Shown: positions 1 through 7,926 of the stretch, one piece after another | How positions within the stretch are numbered: the stretch's first letter is position 1 | Layout of the letters: every line of letters starts with the position of its first letter | Assembly (NCBI GenBank): GCA_017525605.1 | Contig: JAFXSM010000039.1 | Coordinates: 21,641-85,640 of the forward strand | DNA: 64,000 nt | DNA from: Treponema sp. | Lineage (GTDB): Bacteria; Spirochaetota; Spirochaetia; Treponematales; Treponemataceae | Direction: 5' to 3' | Program-made: the position numbers and the translations under genes | Notes under the pieces: model-generated | Seen by the model: the letters and a program-made list of their open reading frames with translations, nothing else | Told to the model about the DNA's origin: nothing | Databases searched by the model: none

Positions 1-118
1 CTTTATTACGAGGTTTTCTATCGCAATTTCCAGGGTCTGGTCTTCCTGACGTAGCAGAACGCCATGTTGTTGTTCCGCAATACGAGCACTTGTATTCGAT
101 ATTAGTATAACTTGGCAT
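1..118 (-). CDS. Small zinc-ribbon-like protein, N-terminal part (runs off the window)
   Basis: A reading frame on the minus strand opens with ATG at 118, preceded by a strong Shine-Dalgarno (AAGGAGGCG at about 123-131), and stays open for 39 codons to the window edge. The visible N-terminus contains CSYCG at residues 11-15, half of a possible zinc ribbon, followed by a basic tail (KPRNK). No further domain can be seen, so the second cysteine pair and the function are unknown. It diverges from the Cro/CI-type regulator at 245. The ribosome binding site makes a real gene likely; the product name is only a description. Confidence 0.55.
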   Translation of the reverse strand, partial: MPSYTNIEYKCSYCGTTTWRSATSGRPDPGNCDRKPRNK

Positions 119-244
119 AATCGCCTCCTTTTGAATAAAACAATTTACCGACTCAAAATAGAGTCAAATATGATTGTACTTTGTATTTTTGATTTGTCAA
201 GAAATTTTATACCTTTGTATAAAAATAAACTGACAGAGGCGTTT

Positions 245-538
245 ATGCTTGGTGAACAGATAAAAAGACTTAGAATGTGCAAGGGATTGACGCAAGTTGA
301 AATGGCAAAAATTTTCGGAGTAACGAAACAGAGCGTCTCAAATTGGGAAAATGAGAATATAATGCCGTCTGTTGATTTGCTTGTAAAAATCGCAAAGTTC
401 TTCAGCGTTTCCACAGATTACATTCTTGGGCTTTCAGACGAACATGCGCTGAACACTTACGGTCTTTCAGAACTGCAAATCGCACACATTCAGACAATCA
501 TCGACGACATTGTTGAAATCAAAACGGCAAACGCATAA
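245..538 (+). CDS. Cro/CI-family helix-turn-helix regulator
   Basis: This encodes a 97-residue DNA-binding protein. A helix-turn-helix of the XRE (Cro/CI) family fills residues 1-65: the QVEMAKIFGVTKQSVSNWE segment carries the expected turn and recognition helix, followed by the usual PSVDLLVKIAKFFSVSTDYILGL half. A short C-terminal helix follows. The frame is open upstream to 131, but the start at 245 is preferred: it has AGAGG five bases upstream, and the domain begins just after it. Proteins of this size act as dimeric repressors in phage, plasmid and toxin-antitoxin settings. Its target is unknown; the closest candidates are its own promoter and the zinc-ribbon gene it diverges from. Confidence 0.85.
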   Translation: MLGEQIKRLRMCKGLTQVEMAKIFGVTKQSVSNWENENIMPSVDLLVKIAKFFSVSTDYILGLSDEHALNTYGLSELQIAHIQTIIDDIVEIKTANA

Positions 539-567
539 AAGAACACAGAAGAGAAGAACAGGGCGAA

Positions 568-1155
568 TCATTTGCCCATTGTAAAATTCAGCAAATCTGC
601 GTAATCACCAGCATCGGCCTTTCTAAGGGCTGCAATGTAGCGGCTTCTGACTTCGGAGACATTCACAAGATTAGTATCGCCCCAATATAAGTTTTTGTTC
701 TCAAGTTTTTGAAGCAAAAAATCTGCCATAAGACGCGATACACGACCATTTCCGTTTGGGAAAGGATGTATTTGAACCAACTTATGATGAAGACGCACTG
801 CAATTTCATGATTTGAATAAGTCTTATTATCTATCCAAAATTTAACATCATCAAAAAGTTGCATAAGTTTTATCGGAATCTGATATGGAGCTACGCCGAT
901 ATTCCTTTCAGTTGTCCTGTATTCTCCCGCCCATACCCAGACTTCACCAAACATTTTCTTATGGAGATTGCGTAAGAACGTATCGGAGCAGACATCTTTT
1001 TTCTTGTTGGAAGAAAGCCAGAGATGTGCTTGTGCTATATTCCGTGATTCTGCCTCATTGAGTTCAGAACGAAGAGTGATCCATTTTAGTTTTAGTCCGT
1101 TTTTCTCTTCAGCAGTAAGCGGTGTCGAATTGTCATCTGCTTCAAAAATATCCAT
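568..1155 (-). CDS. Fic/DOC-family protein ('mobile mystery protein B' type)
   Basis: The 195-residue product carries the Fic core motif HPFPNGNGR at residues 130-138. The invariant His is the catalytic base of AMP (or other nucleotide-moiety) transfer and the GNGR loop binds the nucleotide phosphates. Asn replaces the usual Asp/Glu that binds Mg2+, which may lower or change activity. An N-terminal SELNEA at 30-35 resembles the (S/T)xxxE(G/N) inhibitory helix of Fic proteins but is not a perfect match. The gene follows an HTH gene by 12 bp on the same strand; this pair matches the 'mobile mystery protein A/B' couple known from mobile regions. The start at 1155 has GAGGAAA upstream. A toxin-like role with the HTH protein as partner is inferred. 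Confidence 0.85.
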   Translation of the reverse strand: MDIFEADDNSTPLTAEEKNGLKLKWITLRSELNEAESRNIAQAHLWLSSNKKKDVCSDTFLRNLHKKMFGEVWVWAGEYRTTERNIGVAPYQIPIKLMQLFDDVKFWIDNKTYSNHEIAVRLHHKLVQIHPFPNGNGRVSRLMADFLLQKLENKNLYWGDTNLVNVSEVRSRYIAALRKADAGDYADLLNFTMGK

Positions 1156-1167
1156 AGTTTTCCTCGT

Positions 1168-1608
1168 TTAGTCCCATATCTGCTTGATTTTTGTATTTAT
1201 CAAATCTGTTGCAAAATCTTTTGATGCGTCATCGGCTGATATTTCCTGCGCTTCAAGTGCCATATTGATATTTACAGTTCCCAAAATCTCAGCGGCTTTT
1301 TTTTGTGCCTGCGTTTCCACTAGATTCTGAAAAGTTGTTTGAGGCTTGAAGTAATAAACGAACTCGCAGTTCATTGCTTCGGCAATTTTTTTTATCGTGG
1401 AGAGTTTCAAATTGTTTTCATTCGATTCCATTTTTGTAATTCTGGGCTGGGTTACACCTAGCCGAACAGCAAGCTGGCTCGCCGTCATTCCGATTGCTTC
1501 CCTGACGGTGTTTATCCAGCCTGAGCCACGCGGAATTATATTGTTTGCAGACTTTAATCCAGAAGTCTTTTTGTCCAATGCTCTGATTTGTAAAACTCTT
1601 GCATCCAT
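1168..1608 (-). CDS. HTH protein, 'mobile mystery protein A' type (partner of Fic gene)
   Basis: The product is 146 residues. Residues 30-90 form an XRE-type helix-turn-helix (TASQLAVRLGVTQPRITKME). Family features also visible are an N-terminal 'DARVLQIRALDKK' helix, the GW-TVREAIGM segment and the 'MNCEFVYYF' strand after the HTH, all typical of mobile mystery protein A. It is upstream of and probably co-transcribed with the Fic gene, so it is the likely antitoxin and autoregulator. The ribosome site is weak (AGGT). The promoter and a palindrome lie just upstream. The C-terminal half is rich in Ala/Gln/Lys and may bind the partner. Confidence 0.8.
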   Translation of the reverse strand: MDARVLQIRALDKKTSGLKSANNIIPRGSGWINTVREAIGMTASQLAVRLGVTQPRITKMESNENNLKLSTIKKIAEAMNCEFVYYFKPQTTFQNLVETQAQKKAAEILGTVNINMALEAQEISADDASKDFATDLINTKIKQIWD

Positions 1609-1619
1609 TTTTATAACCT

Positions 1620-1669
1620 ATAAATGATATTTATCACTTATTATATAATCTTTATATTATATTTTTCAA
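1620..1669 (-). promoter_or_regulatory. Promoter and candidate operator of the HTH-Fic pair
   Basis: On the minus strand a sigma70-like promoter is visible: TTGAAA (1664-1669), an 18-bp spacer and TATAAT (1640-1645). Just downstream, over the expected start point, lies the inverted repeat ATAAAT-GAT-ATTTAT (1620-1634). Its position fits autorepression by the HTH protein encoded immediately downstream. The region is very AT-rich, so chance palindromes are possible. Confidence 0.5.
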
Positions 1670-1786
1670 TGTAAATTATTATCTATAAGTTATATTTCTA
1701 TGCAATTATCATTCGCAGTCGTCAATGCAATCGGGGAAAAGTATCAAAACATCTCCGGGCAAAAAAATAGCCAAAAGTCAATAAAT

Positions 1787-1822
1787 TTGAACGCACCCCA
1801 TTTTCGATTTATACTTTTTTCA
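1787..1822 (+). promoter_or_regulatory. Promoter giving a probably leaderless mRNA for the CoA-binding gene
   Basis: TTGAAC (1787-1792), a 17-bp spacer and TATACT (1810-1815) make a near-consensus promoter. Six bases separate the -10 box from the ATG at 1822, so transcription should start at or next to the A of the start codon. No Shine-Dalgarno is present; the intervening bases are a T tract. Confidence 0.6.
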
Positions 1823-2193
1823 TGGAACTCTCAGAAATTATGCAGCAGAACGTGTTTGCCGTGGCTGGCGACACTTTGAACGAAGAAAAATACGCTTTCA
1901 AAATCAAGAATGCGCTTTTGGAGCACGGCTACACCGTTTACGCAGTGGGAAAAGAACTTTCTAGCTTTGACGAAATCCCAGGCGAAATCGATGTCATCGA
2001 CCTGTGCATTCATCCGGCAAAGGCTCTGAAACTCATCACGGAATGCAAAAAGACTTTCAAATGCATCGTGATTCAGCCGGGAGCGGAAAGCCCTGAGCTG
2101 ATTTCGTATCTCGACGAGCATAAACTTCCGTACATTCAGGGGTGCGTGCTTGTGGGGCTGAGTTTGTACGCAAAAGACAGAACATCAAGATAG
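1822..2193 (+). CDS. CoA-binding-fold protein (YccU/CoA_binding_2 type)
   Basis: This 123-residue protein has the small Rossmann fold of the CoA_binding_2 family. It shows the alternating pattern of strand 'VFAVAGDTL', the 'IKNALLEHGYTVYAVG' helix-strand, 'IDVIDLCIHPAKALKLI' and 'FKCIVIQPGAESPELISYL'. The usual GxS/GxT nucleotide loop is reduced (AGDTLNEEKY). Members bind CoA or a dinucleotide; the physiological role is not known. The gene stands alone between the HTH-Fic pair and the MoxR operon, and appears to be translated from a leaderless message. Confidence 0.75.
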   Translation: MELSEIMQQNVFAVAGDTLNEEKYAFKIKNALLEHGYTVYAVGKELSSFDEIPGEIDVIDLCIHPAKALKLITECKKTFKCIVIQPGAESPELISYLDEHKLPYIQGCVLVGLSLYAKDRTSR

Positions 2194-2283
2194 CAAATTG
2201 TAAACGGTTCATTAATTGAAAGCCCAAAATATTATTGTTTTGCGCTCGTTTACTTAATTTTCTCTCTGTTCAAAAAAAAAATT

Positions 2284-2311
2284 TTGGTTTCCTGGAATTC
2301 TCGTCTATAAT
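2284..2311 (+). promoter_or_regulatory. Promoter of the SWIM-MoxR-VWA operon
   Basis: TATAAT at 2306-2311 with TTGGTT at 2284-2289 (16-bp spacer) precedes the operon. The leader is about 30 nt and contains the CAGAGG ribosome site at about 2331. No promoter is evident between the five downstream genes, which are spaced by -11 to +16 bp. Confidence 0.5.
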
Positions 2312-2345
2312 CTTTGTGTAATTAAAAAAACAGAGGTATTTCAAA

Positions 2346-3815
2346 ATGCTTACGCGGTCGATGATTGAGCAGATGGCGGTAAACGATTCTTCCTTTAAAA
2401 ACGGAGAAAAACTTTACGACAAGGGAAGTTTCTACGAACTGAAAAGAACGGAAGATTCGAAAGTTTATTGGGCTTTGTGCGAAGGTAGCGGAAAAAATCC
2501 CTATAAAGTTTCAGTTGATATGAGCGACGAGAGCAAACTGCCAGTGTGCCGTTGCTCTTGCCCGAGCAGGCAGTTTCCGTGCAAACATGGAATCGGGCTA
2601 ATGCTTTCGATTGCTGCCGGAAAAGATTTCTGCGTGGACGAGATTCCTTCCGAGATAAAAGAGAAGCACGAGAAGGCGGAGGAGCGCGAGGCAAAGAAAA
2701 TCGCGAAGCAGGCAAAGCCGAAAAAAGTGACTGCGGCTTCAATCAAGGCTTCGGAGAAGAAAATCGAAAAGCAGCTTGAAGGTCTTGATTTGTGCCGAAA
2801 GATGATGAACGAGCTTATGACTTCCGGCCTTGCGACACTTTCGGGCACATCGCTTGAAAAATTCAGGGAGCTTTCTGCGGAACTTTACAATTACGGTCTG
2901 CCTGGGCCTCAGAGAATCATAAACCGCATTGCCGAGTCGGTTGCGAATTTCAGGGATTCAGAAAAAAACGAGGACAAAAGCAAGGAATTTTATGCAGGCA
3001 CTCTAAAGCATCTCATTCATCTGAACACTGTCGTGAAAAAGGGTAGGGCATTCCTCGAAAAAAAACTTGCGGACAAAGACTTTGCCGAAAGTGACGACAT
3101 TCTGTTCGAGGAGCTTGGCGGAATCTGGAAGCTTGAAAGTCTGGACAAAATCGGCTCGTTCCAGGAAAACGCAAGGCTGATTGAGCTTTCGTTCGACGAA
3201 ACGGAAGACAATATAAAGGAAGAAATCCAGCAAAAATCGTACTGCATGAACCTCGACACAAAAGAAATCTGCGTCAAACTGAACATGGTTCCGGTAAAAA
3301 TCCGCTCGAAAGTGCGACTTGCCGAAAGCTGCTTCGATATGATTCGCGTTCCGGTTTTGTACAAATATCCGGGAACTGACCGCGTCCGCTACGACAATTT
3401 TACGACGAGCAAAATCGAAGGGAGCGACCTGAACGAGCTTGTAATGTGCGCCGAGGAAAATTTTGAAGTCGCAGAGAAAAAATTCAAGAATTACATAAAA
3501 AACACGCTCCACGAAAAAGAGCTGATGGTTCTTCTTCCTGCCGCGGAGGTTTTTCAGACGGACGACTCAGTCTTCATGAAAGATGCGCAGGGAAATATGC
3601 TTGAGCTTGTGATGGGCACCGATCATGTGGCAGACATCAACACTTTGCGGTACTTGCCAGCCGCGTTCGCCAACATGAAGGCATTGTATTATCCGCCTGA
3701 TTTTGACGAGGTGAAGGCGATTTTCGGAAAGATGTTTTTCAACGAATCGAAGAAAGGAATCCAGTTCCAGCTTTATTCGGTCGTCACTGCAAAAAAAATC
3801 ATAAGAATCGTGTAA
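2346..3815 (+). CDS. SWIM zinc-finger protein, first gene of a MoxR-VWA operon
   Basis: The product is 489 residues. A SWIM zinc finger (CxCx6CxH) lies at residues 70-81 within VCRCSCPSRQFPCKHGIGL, after an N-terminal segment starting with a short helix and 'GEKLYDKG', as in other SWIM proteins. Residues 105-160 are a highly charged Lys/Glu/Ala-rich helix, probably a coiled-coil linker. The rest (160-489) is mostly helical with a beta-rich C-terminal part and no recognised catalytic motif. SWIM fingers bind nucleic acid or protein. In other bacteria this type of gene is often found beside MoxR AAA+ ATPase, DUF5682 and VWA genes, as here. The start has CAGAGG upstream. A substrate- or DNA-recognition role in the complex is inferred. 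Confidence 0.8.
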   Translation: MLTRSMIEQMAVNDSSFKNGEKLYDKGSFYELKRTEDSKVYWALCEGSGKNPYKVSVDMSDESKLPVCRCSCPSRQFPCKHGIGLMLSIAAGKDFCVDEIPSEIKEKHEKAEEREAKKIAKQAKPKKVTAASIKASEKKIEKQLEGLDLCRKMMNELMTSGLATLSGTSLEKFRELSAELYNYGLPGPQRIINRIAESVANFRDSEKNEDKSKEFYAGTLKHLIHLNTVVKKGRAFLEKKLADKDFAESDDILFEELGGIWKLESLDKIGSFQENARLIELSFDETEDNIKEEIQQKSYCMNLDTKEICVKLNMVPVKIRSKVRLAESCFDMIRVPVLYKYPGTDRVRYDNFTTSKIEGSDLNELVMCAEENFEVAEKKFKNYIKNTLHEKELMVLLPAAEVFQTDDSVFMKDAQGNMLELVMGTDHVADINTLRYLPAAFANMKALYYPPDFDEVKAIFGKMFFNESKKGIQFQLYSVVTAKKIIRIV

Positions 3816-3831
3816 GGGGAGAGATCAGAAG

Positions 3832-4521
3832 ATGAATTTGACACCGTTGTGCGACTTGAAAGAGCGCATTGAGAACATAATTTTTGCGGGAACAACCGCA
3901 ATAAAAGACGATTTCAAACTGAAAAAGGCGTACGAGGCTTTCGCTCCGCTTGCGTCTGCGTCTCCCGTTTTTGCAAAAATAAATGACGGAATGCAGAAAG
4001 TCTTTGAATCGGACTCTGAAAGCCTGAACGAGAATCTTCTCGATGTTTTGAGCCTTGTGGATGCGGTTTTTTATGCGCAGAGCGAGCCGACAAAAACTGA
4101 CAAGGAACTGAAATTTTTCGAGCAGTTCACGGTTCTTTCGGGAAATCTCGACTACATTGAGCTTTCGAAGCCTGTCTTTGAGAAAGAGTTCAGAAAGTTC
4201 AGGCAGTTTTCCCATTACCATTATCTTGACGACGATGACTTGAAATTCATTTTTGAGCGCGCGGGAGACTTCAGGTTTTTCCCGGAATTTTTGAATGCGC
4301 TTGAAATCGGAACGAAACTTCCGAGAGATTATGTTGCGCGTGTCGGAGTCGGAACTGTCGAGGAAATTTGCCAAAAGTACAGTTACTATATTCCGAAAGA
4401 CGACAAAAGGCTGATGGCTTATTTTGCTTTTCTTGTCTACAAATTCGACGGCGAGAACAAAAAATACGCAAAAGAGATAAAAAGAATAAAAAAGTTGCTG
4501 GAGAAAAAAGATGACAGATAA
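3832..4521 (+). CDS. Helical protein of the MoxR-VWA operon, function unknown
   Basis: I do not recognise a named domain in this 229-residue product. It is predicted helical, opens with 'LKERIENIIFAGTTAIKDDFKLKKAYEAF', and ends in a strongly basic helix (KKYAKEIKRIKKLLEKK). The pattern of paired helices resembles HEAT-like scaffolds found at this position in related operons, but the copy is short. It starts 17 bp after the SWIM gene with AGGGGAGA upstream, and its last 11 bp overlap the MoxR gene, implying translational coupling and roughly equal amounts of the two proteins. An adaptor between the SWIM protein and the ATPase is a reasonable guess, not shown. Confidence 0.6.
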   Translation: MNLTPLCDLKERIENIIFAGTTAIKDDFKLKKAYEAFAPLASASPVFAKINDGMQKVFESDSESLNENLLDVLSLVDAVFYAQSEPTKTDKELKFFEQFTVLSGNLDYIELSKPVFEKEFRKFRQFSHYHYLDDDDLKFIFERAGDFRFFPEFLNALEIGTKLPRDYVARVGVGTVEEICQKYSYYIPKDDKRLMAYFAFLVYKFDGENKKYAKEIKRIKKLLEKKDDR

Positions 4522-5596
4522 CGTTTTGAGAAAATCCGCTGAGGAAATTTACAAAAAAGAAATCGAGGCATTGATTGCCGACGAAAAAGACCCTATTCCT
4601 GTCGGCTGGAAAATGTCGCCGAAGTCGGTTCTGAAATACATCGTCGGCGGAAAAGCTGGCGGAATGGAAATCACTCCGAAATACATCGGAAACAACCGCC
4701 TCGTTGAAGTTGCGATTGCGACGCTTGTGACCGACCGTGCGTTGCTTCTCATCGGCGAGCCAGGAACTGCAAAATCGTATTTGAGCGAGCAGCTCTCTGC
4801 CGCGATAAACGGGGATTCGTCGAAAGTCATTCAGGGAACTGCCGGAACTACGGAGGAGCAGATTCGATATTCGTGGAACTATGCGATGCTCATCTCGAAG
4901 GGACCGAGTTTGGATTCGCTCGTGAAAAGCCCTGTCTACACGGCGATGGAGACGGGAACGATTGCTCGGTTCGAGGAGATTTCGCGCTGCGCAAGCGAGG
5001 TTCAGGACGCATTGATTTCGATTTTGTCGGAAAAAAGAATCAGCGTGCCGGAACTCGGAATAGAAGTGCCTGCGCAGAAAGGATTTTCCGTTATCGCAAC
5101 GGCGAACACTCGCGACAAGGGCGTGAATGCGATGTCGGCGGCATTGAAAAGGCGTTTCAACATCATCGTCCTTCCTGTTCCTGACAACAAAAAGACCGAG
5201 GTCGGCATCATTCAGCGTCGTGTGGAGCAGCTTTCTTCTTCGCTCGACTTGAATGCGGAAATCCCTGCCGAGAACACTGTCGAAAAAGTCGTGACTGTTT
5301 TCCGCGAACTTAGAAACGGTCAGACCGAGGACGGCAAGCAGAAGCTGAAATCCACGAGCGGCGTTCTTTCGACTGCCGAGGCGATTTCGCTCCTTACGAA
5401 TTCGATGGCACTTGCTGGAAGTTTCGGAACTGGCGCAATCACGATGGAAGATTTGGCGGCTTCTTTGCAGGGCGCAATCGTGAAGGACGAGGAGAACGAC
5501 GGAATCGCCTGGACTGAATATCTTGAGAACGTGATGAAAAAGCGCGGAAGCGAATGGGCTTCGTTATACAAAGCGTGCAGGGAACTCAACAAATAA
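4511..5596 (+). CDS. MoxR-family AAA+ ATPase
   Basis: The 361-residue protein is a MoxR-type AAA+ ATPase. The Walker A loop GEPGTAKS is at residues 82-89. The Walker B region is ARFEEISRC, where Glu takes the place of the usual Asp. Sensor 1 is IATANTRDKG, an arginine-finger candidate is LKRRFN, and a helical lid follows. MoxR ATPases act with VWA-domain proteins as chaperone-like machines that remodel or insert metal or cofactors into protein complexes. The gene overlaps its upstream neighbour by 11 bp. The DUF5682 gene begins inside its stop codon (TAATG), so the operon is translationally coupled. The substrate is unknown. Confidence 0.9.
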   Translation: MTDNVLRKSAEEIYKKEIEALIADEKDPIPVGWKMSPKSVLKYIVGGKAGGMEITPKYIGNNRLVEVAIATLVTDRALLLIGEPGTAKSYLSEQLSAAINGDSSKVIQGTAGTTEEQIRYSWNYAMLISKGPSLDSLVKSPVYTAMETGTIARFEEISRCASEVQDALISILSEKRISVPELGIEVPAQKGFSVIATANTRDKGVNAMSAALKRRFNIIVLPVPDNKKTEVGIIQRRVEQLSSSLDLNAEIPAENTVEKVVTVFRELRNGQTEDGKQKLKSTSGVLSTAEAISLLTNSMALAGSFGTGAITMEDLAASLQGAIVKDEENDGIAWTEYLENVMKKRGSEWASLYKACRELNK

Positions 5597-7917
5597 TGGA
5601 AAATCCGCATTTTTTCGGAATCAGGCATCTTTCGCCTGCTGCCAGCGTTGAACTCAAATCTTTTCTCGACGAAACAAAGCCGCTTCTTGTTCTTGTGGAA
5701 GGACCTTCCGACCTGAACGCAATGATAGATTCGATTTGCAATCCGAAAGTGAAATTTCCGATTGCGATAATGGCATATTCAAAAAATCCGCCCGTGCGTT
5801 CTATTTTGTATCCGTTCGCGGAATATTCCCCTGAAATTCAGGCGTTGCTTTGGGCAAAGAAGAACGGCGCGAAAGTTGAATTCATGGATTTGCCGTCATC
5901 GACTTTCCTTGCGATTCCAGAAGAAGATGAATCGGAAGACGAACCGAAAGACGAAAACGAAAACGGAGAATCGAATCAGTCGAATCTCGGAATAACGGAG
6001 AGCGTCTATTCGAAGCTCGAAATTCTCACTGGCGAAAGCCACGACAGCTGGTGGGAGAGGAATTTCGAGCAGCTTGCGCGTACCGGAAAATATCGGGAAG
6101 CGGCGAACGCGTTCGGAAGGGAGATGCGGAAAGCGGAAGTTGCGCGCGGAAAACGCGATTTTGCCGAGACGCTTGTCCGCGAGGCGTTCATGAAGCGAAA
6201 AATCGAGGACGCAGTGAAAAGCGGGATTCCGTGCGAGAAAATCGTGTGCGTTTGCGGCGCGTTCCATGTCGGCGGACTTGAGGCGAACAGCGCGATGAGC
6301 GATGACGAGATGAAAAATCTTCCGTCGGTGGAGTCAAGCGCGACGCTTCTGCCGTATTCGTTTTTCAGGCTTTCGACTTCAAGTGGCTACGGTGCCGGAA
6401 ATTCGTCCCCGTCGTACTTTCAGAAGTTGTACAAAACCTTCTGCAATATAAAGGAAGATTCTTCGAACAAAGACGAACTCATGAAGAAGTTCGCTATCGA
6501 TTATCTTGTCTCGTGCGCGGAAAACCAGAGAAAGTCGGGCAACATTCTGTCGTCCGCGTCCGTGATTGAGGCGACGCGGCTTTCTTTGGCGTTGGCAAAA
6601 CTCAGAGGAAGCGCGTATCCGAATTTGCAGGATTTCCACGACGCGATGACATCGACTTTGACGAACGGCAATTTTTCGGAGATTGTCTCTTCCGTCGCGA
6701 AAGTCGAAGTTCAGAGCGTAATCGGATTTCTTCCCGAAGGAATGAGCCAGACTGCGGTTCAGGACGATTTCAACAGGCAGCTTGAGATTCTGAAACTGTC
6801 GAAATTCAAAACCGAGATTGAATCGACTCTGGAGCTTGATTTACGCGAAAAACTTTCAGCCAAATCCGAGGAGATTGCATTCCGCGATTTGTACCGCTCG
6901 TTTTTCTTCAACAGGCTTTCGGTTTTGAAAATCAGTTTTGCAATTCAGTGCGAATCCAACCAGAGCAACATGAACTGGAAGGAAGTCTGGAGTTTGAAGT
7001 GGACTCCGCAGACTGAAATGGAAGTCGTGGAGGCTTCCGTGAACGGCGACACAATCGCTTCTGCCTGCTCGCTGAAAATTCGGGAGATGGTGGACAATTC
7101 GCCTTCGATTGAAGAAGCCACGAGGGTTTTCAAAATCGCGTTTTTGTGCGGGCTTCCTGATTTGTGCAATTACGCCCTGAAAAAAGTTCAGGGATTTTCC
7201 ACCGAGGACAACGCTCTTTTGAAACTTGCGGAAACTGCGGAGGAGCTTTCGTTTGTCGTCCGCTACGGAGATTTACGGAAGTTCGATTCCTCGCCGCTGC
7301 TCCCGATGCTTGAAAAACTCTATCTGCGCTCGATTCTCATAATGGAAGATTCATGCGTTTGTGATGACGAGCATTCTTCTTCAATCTGCGCTGCAATCGA
7401 CAAAATCCACAATTTGCAGCTGAACCACAAAAATCTCGATGAAAATCTCATCCTGGAAAAACTGAATGCGATTTCGGCGGCGGATTATCTTGACTGCTAC
7501 TGCTCCGGTTTCGCTCTTTCGATTCTTCTTGAAAGGGGAAAATGCGACGAGGAATTTCTTCTGCGGGAAATCTCTCGCCGGCTTTCGAAAGGAACGCCTG
7601 CGGATTTGGCTTCGCGGTGGTTTGAGGGCTTGTCTGCGAAGAACCACTACACGCTTTTGGCGCGGCTTCAAGTCTGGAAGCAGATAAATCAGTACATCCA
7701 GAGTTTGGACGACGAGGAATTCACTCGCTCGCTTGTCGTTCTGCGCCGCACATTTTCGGATTTCACCCAGAACGAGAAGTGCGACATTTCCGAGAATCTT
7801 GGCGAAGTTTGGGGATTCAACAAAAACGAGGTTTCCGAATTTTTGACGAAAGAATTCTCCGAGAGCGAGCAGAAAAAAATCGATGCGCTCGGCGATTTTG
7901 ATTTTGATGATATTTAG
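5596..7917 (+). CDS. DUF5682-family protein (TraB/ChaN/EreA-like fold)
   Basis: The product is 773 residues if it starts at the ATG overlapping the MoxR stop codon (TAATG); an upstream in-frame ATG at 5554 is less likely because it lies inside the MoxR gene. The N-terminus FFGIRHLSPAASVELKSFL and LVLVEGPSDLN are hallmark segments of DUF5682, whose N-terminal part resembles the TraB/ChaN/EreA group with conserved His and Glu residues (GIRH, EGP). CVCGAFHVGGL near residue 225 supplies a second conserved His. A short acidic linker occurs around residues 112-133. The rest is helical. In this gene context the protein is thought to be the effector or substrate-handling subunit of the MoxR-VWA machine. 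Catalytic activity is unproven. Confidence 0.85.
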   Translation: MENPHFFGIRHLSPAASVELKSFLDETKPLLVLVEGPSDLNAMIDSICNPKVKFPIAIMAYSKNPPVRSILYPFAEYSPEIQALLWAKKNGAKVEFMDLPSSTFLAIPEEDESEDEPKDENENGESNQSNLGITESVYSKLEILTGESHDSWWERNFEQLARTGKYREAANAFGREMRKAEVARGKRDFAETLVREAFMKRKIEDAVKSGIPCEKIVCVCGAFHVGGLEANSAMSDDEMKNLPSVESSATLLPYSFFRLSTSSGYGAGNSSPSYFQKLYKTFCNIKEDSSNKDELMKKFAIDYLVSCAENQRKSGNILSSASVIEATRLSLALAKLRGSAYPNLQDFHDAMTSTLTNGNFSEIVSSVAKVEVQSVIGFLPEGMSQTAVQDDFNRQLEILKLSKFKTEIESTLELDLREKLSAKSEEIAFRDLYRSFFFNRLSVLKISFAIQCESNQSNMNWKEVWSLKWTPQTEMEVVEASVNGDTIASACSLKIREMVDNSPSIEEATRVFKIAFLCGLPDLCNYALKKVQGFSTEDNALLKLAETAEELSFVVRYGDLRKFDSSPLLPMLEKLYLRSILIMEDSCVCDDEHSSSICAAIDKIHNLQLNHKNLDENLILEKLNAISAADYLDCYCSGFALSILLERGKCDEEFLLREISRRLSKGTPADLASRWFEGLSAKNHYTLLARLQVWKQINQYIQSLDDEEFTRSLVVLRRTFSDFTQNEKCDISENLGEVWGFNKNEVSEFLTKEFSESEQKKIDALGDFDFDDI

Positions 7918-7926
7918 GAAAAAGAA

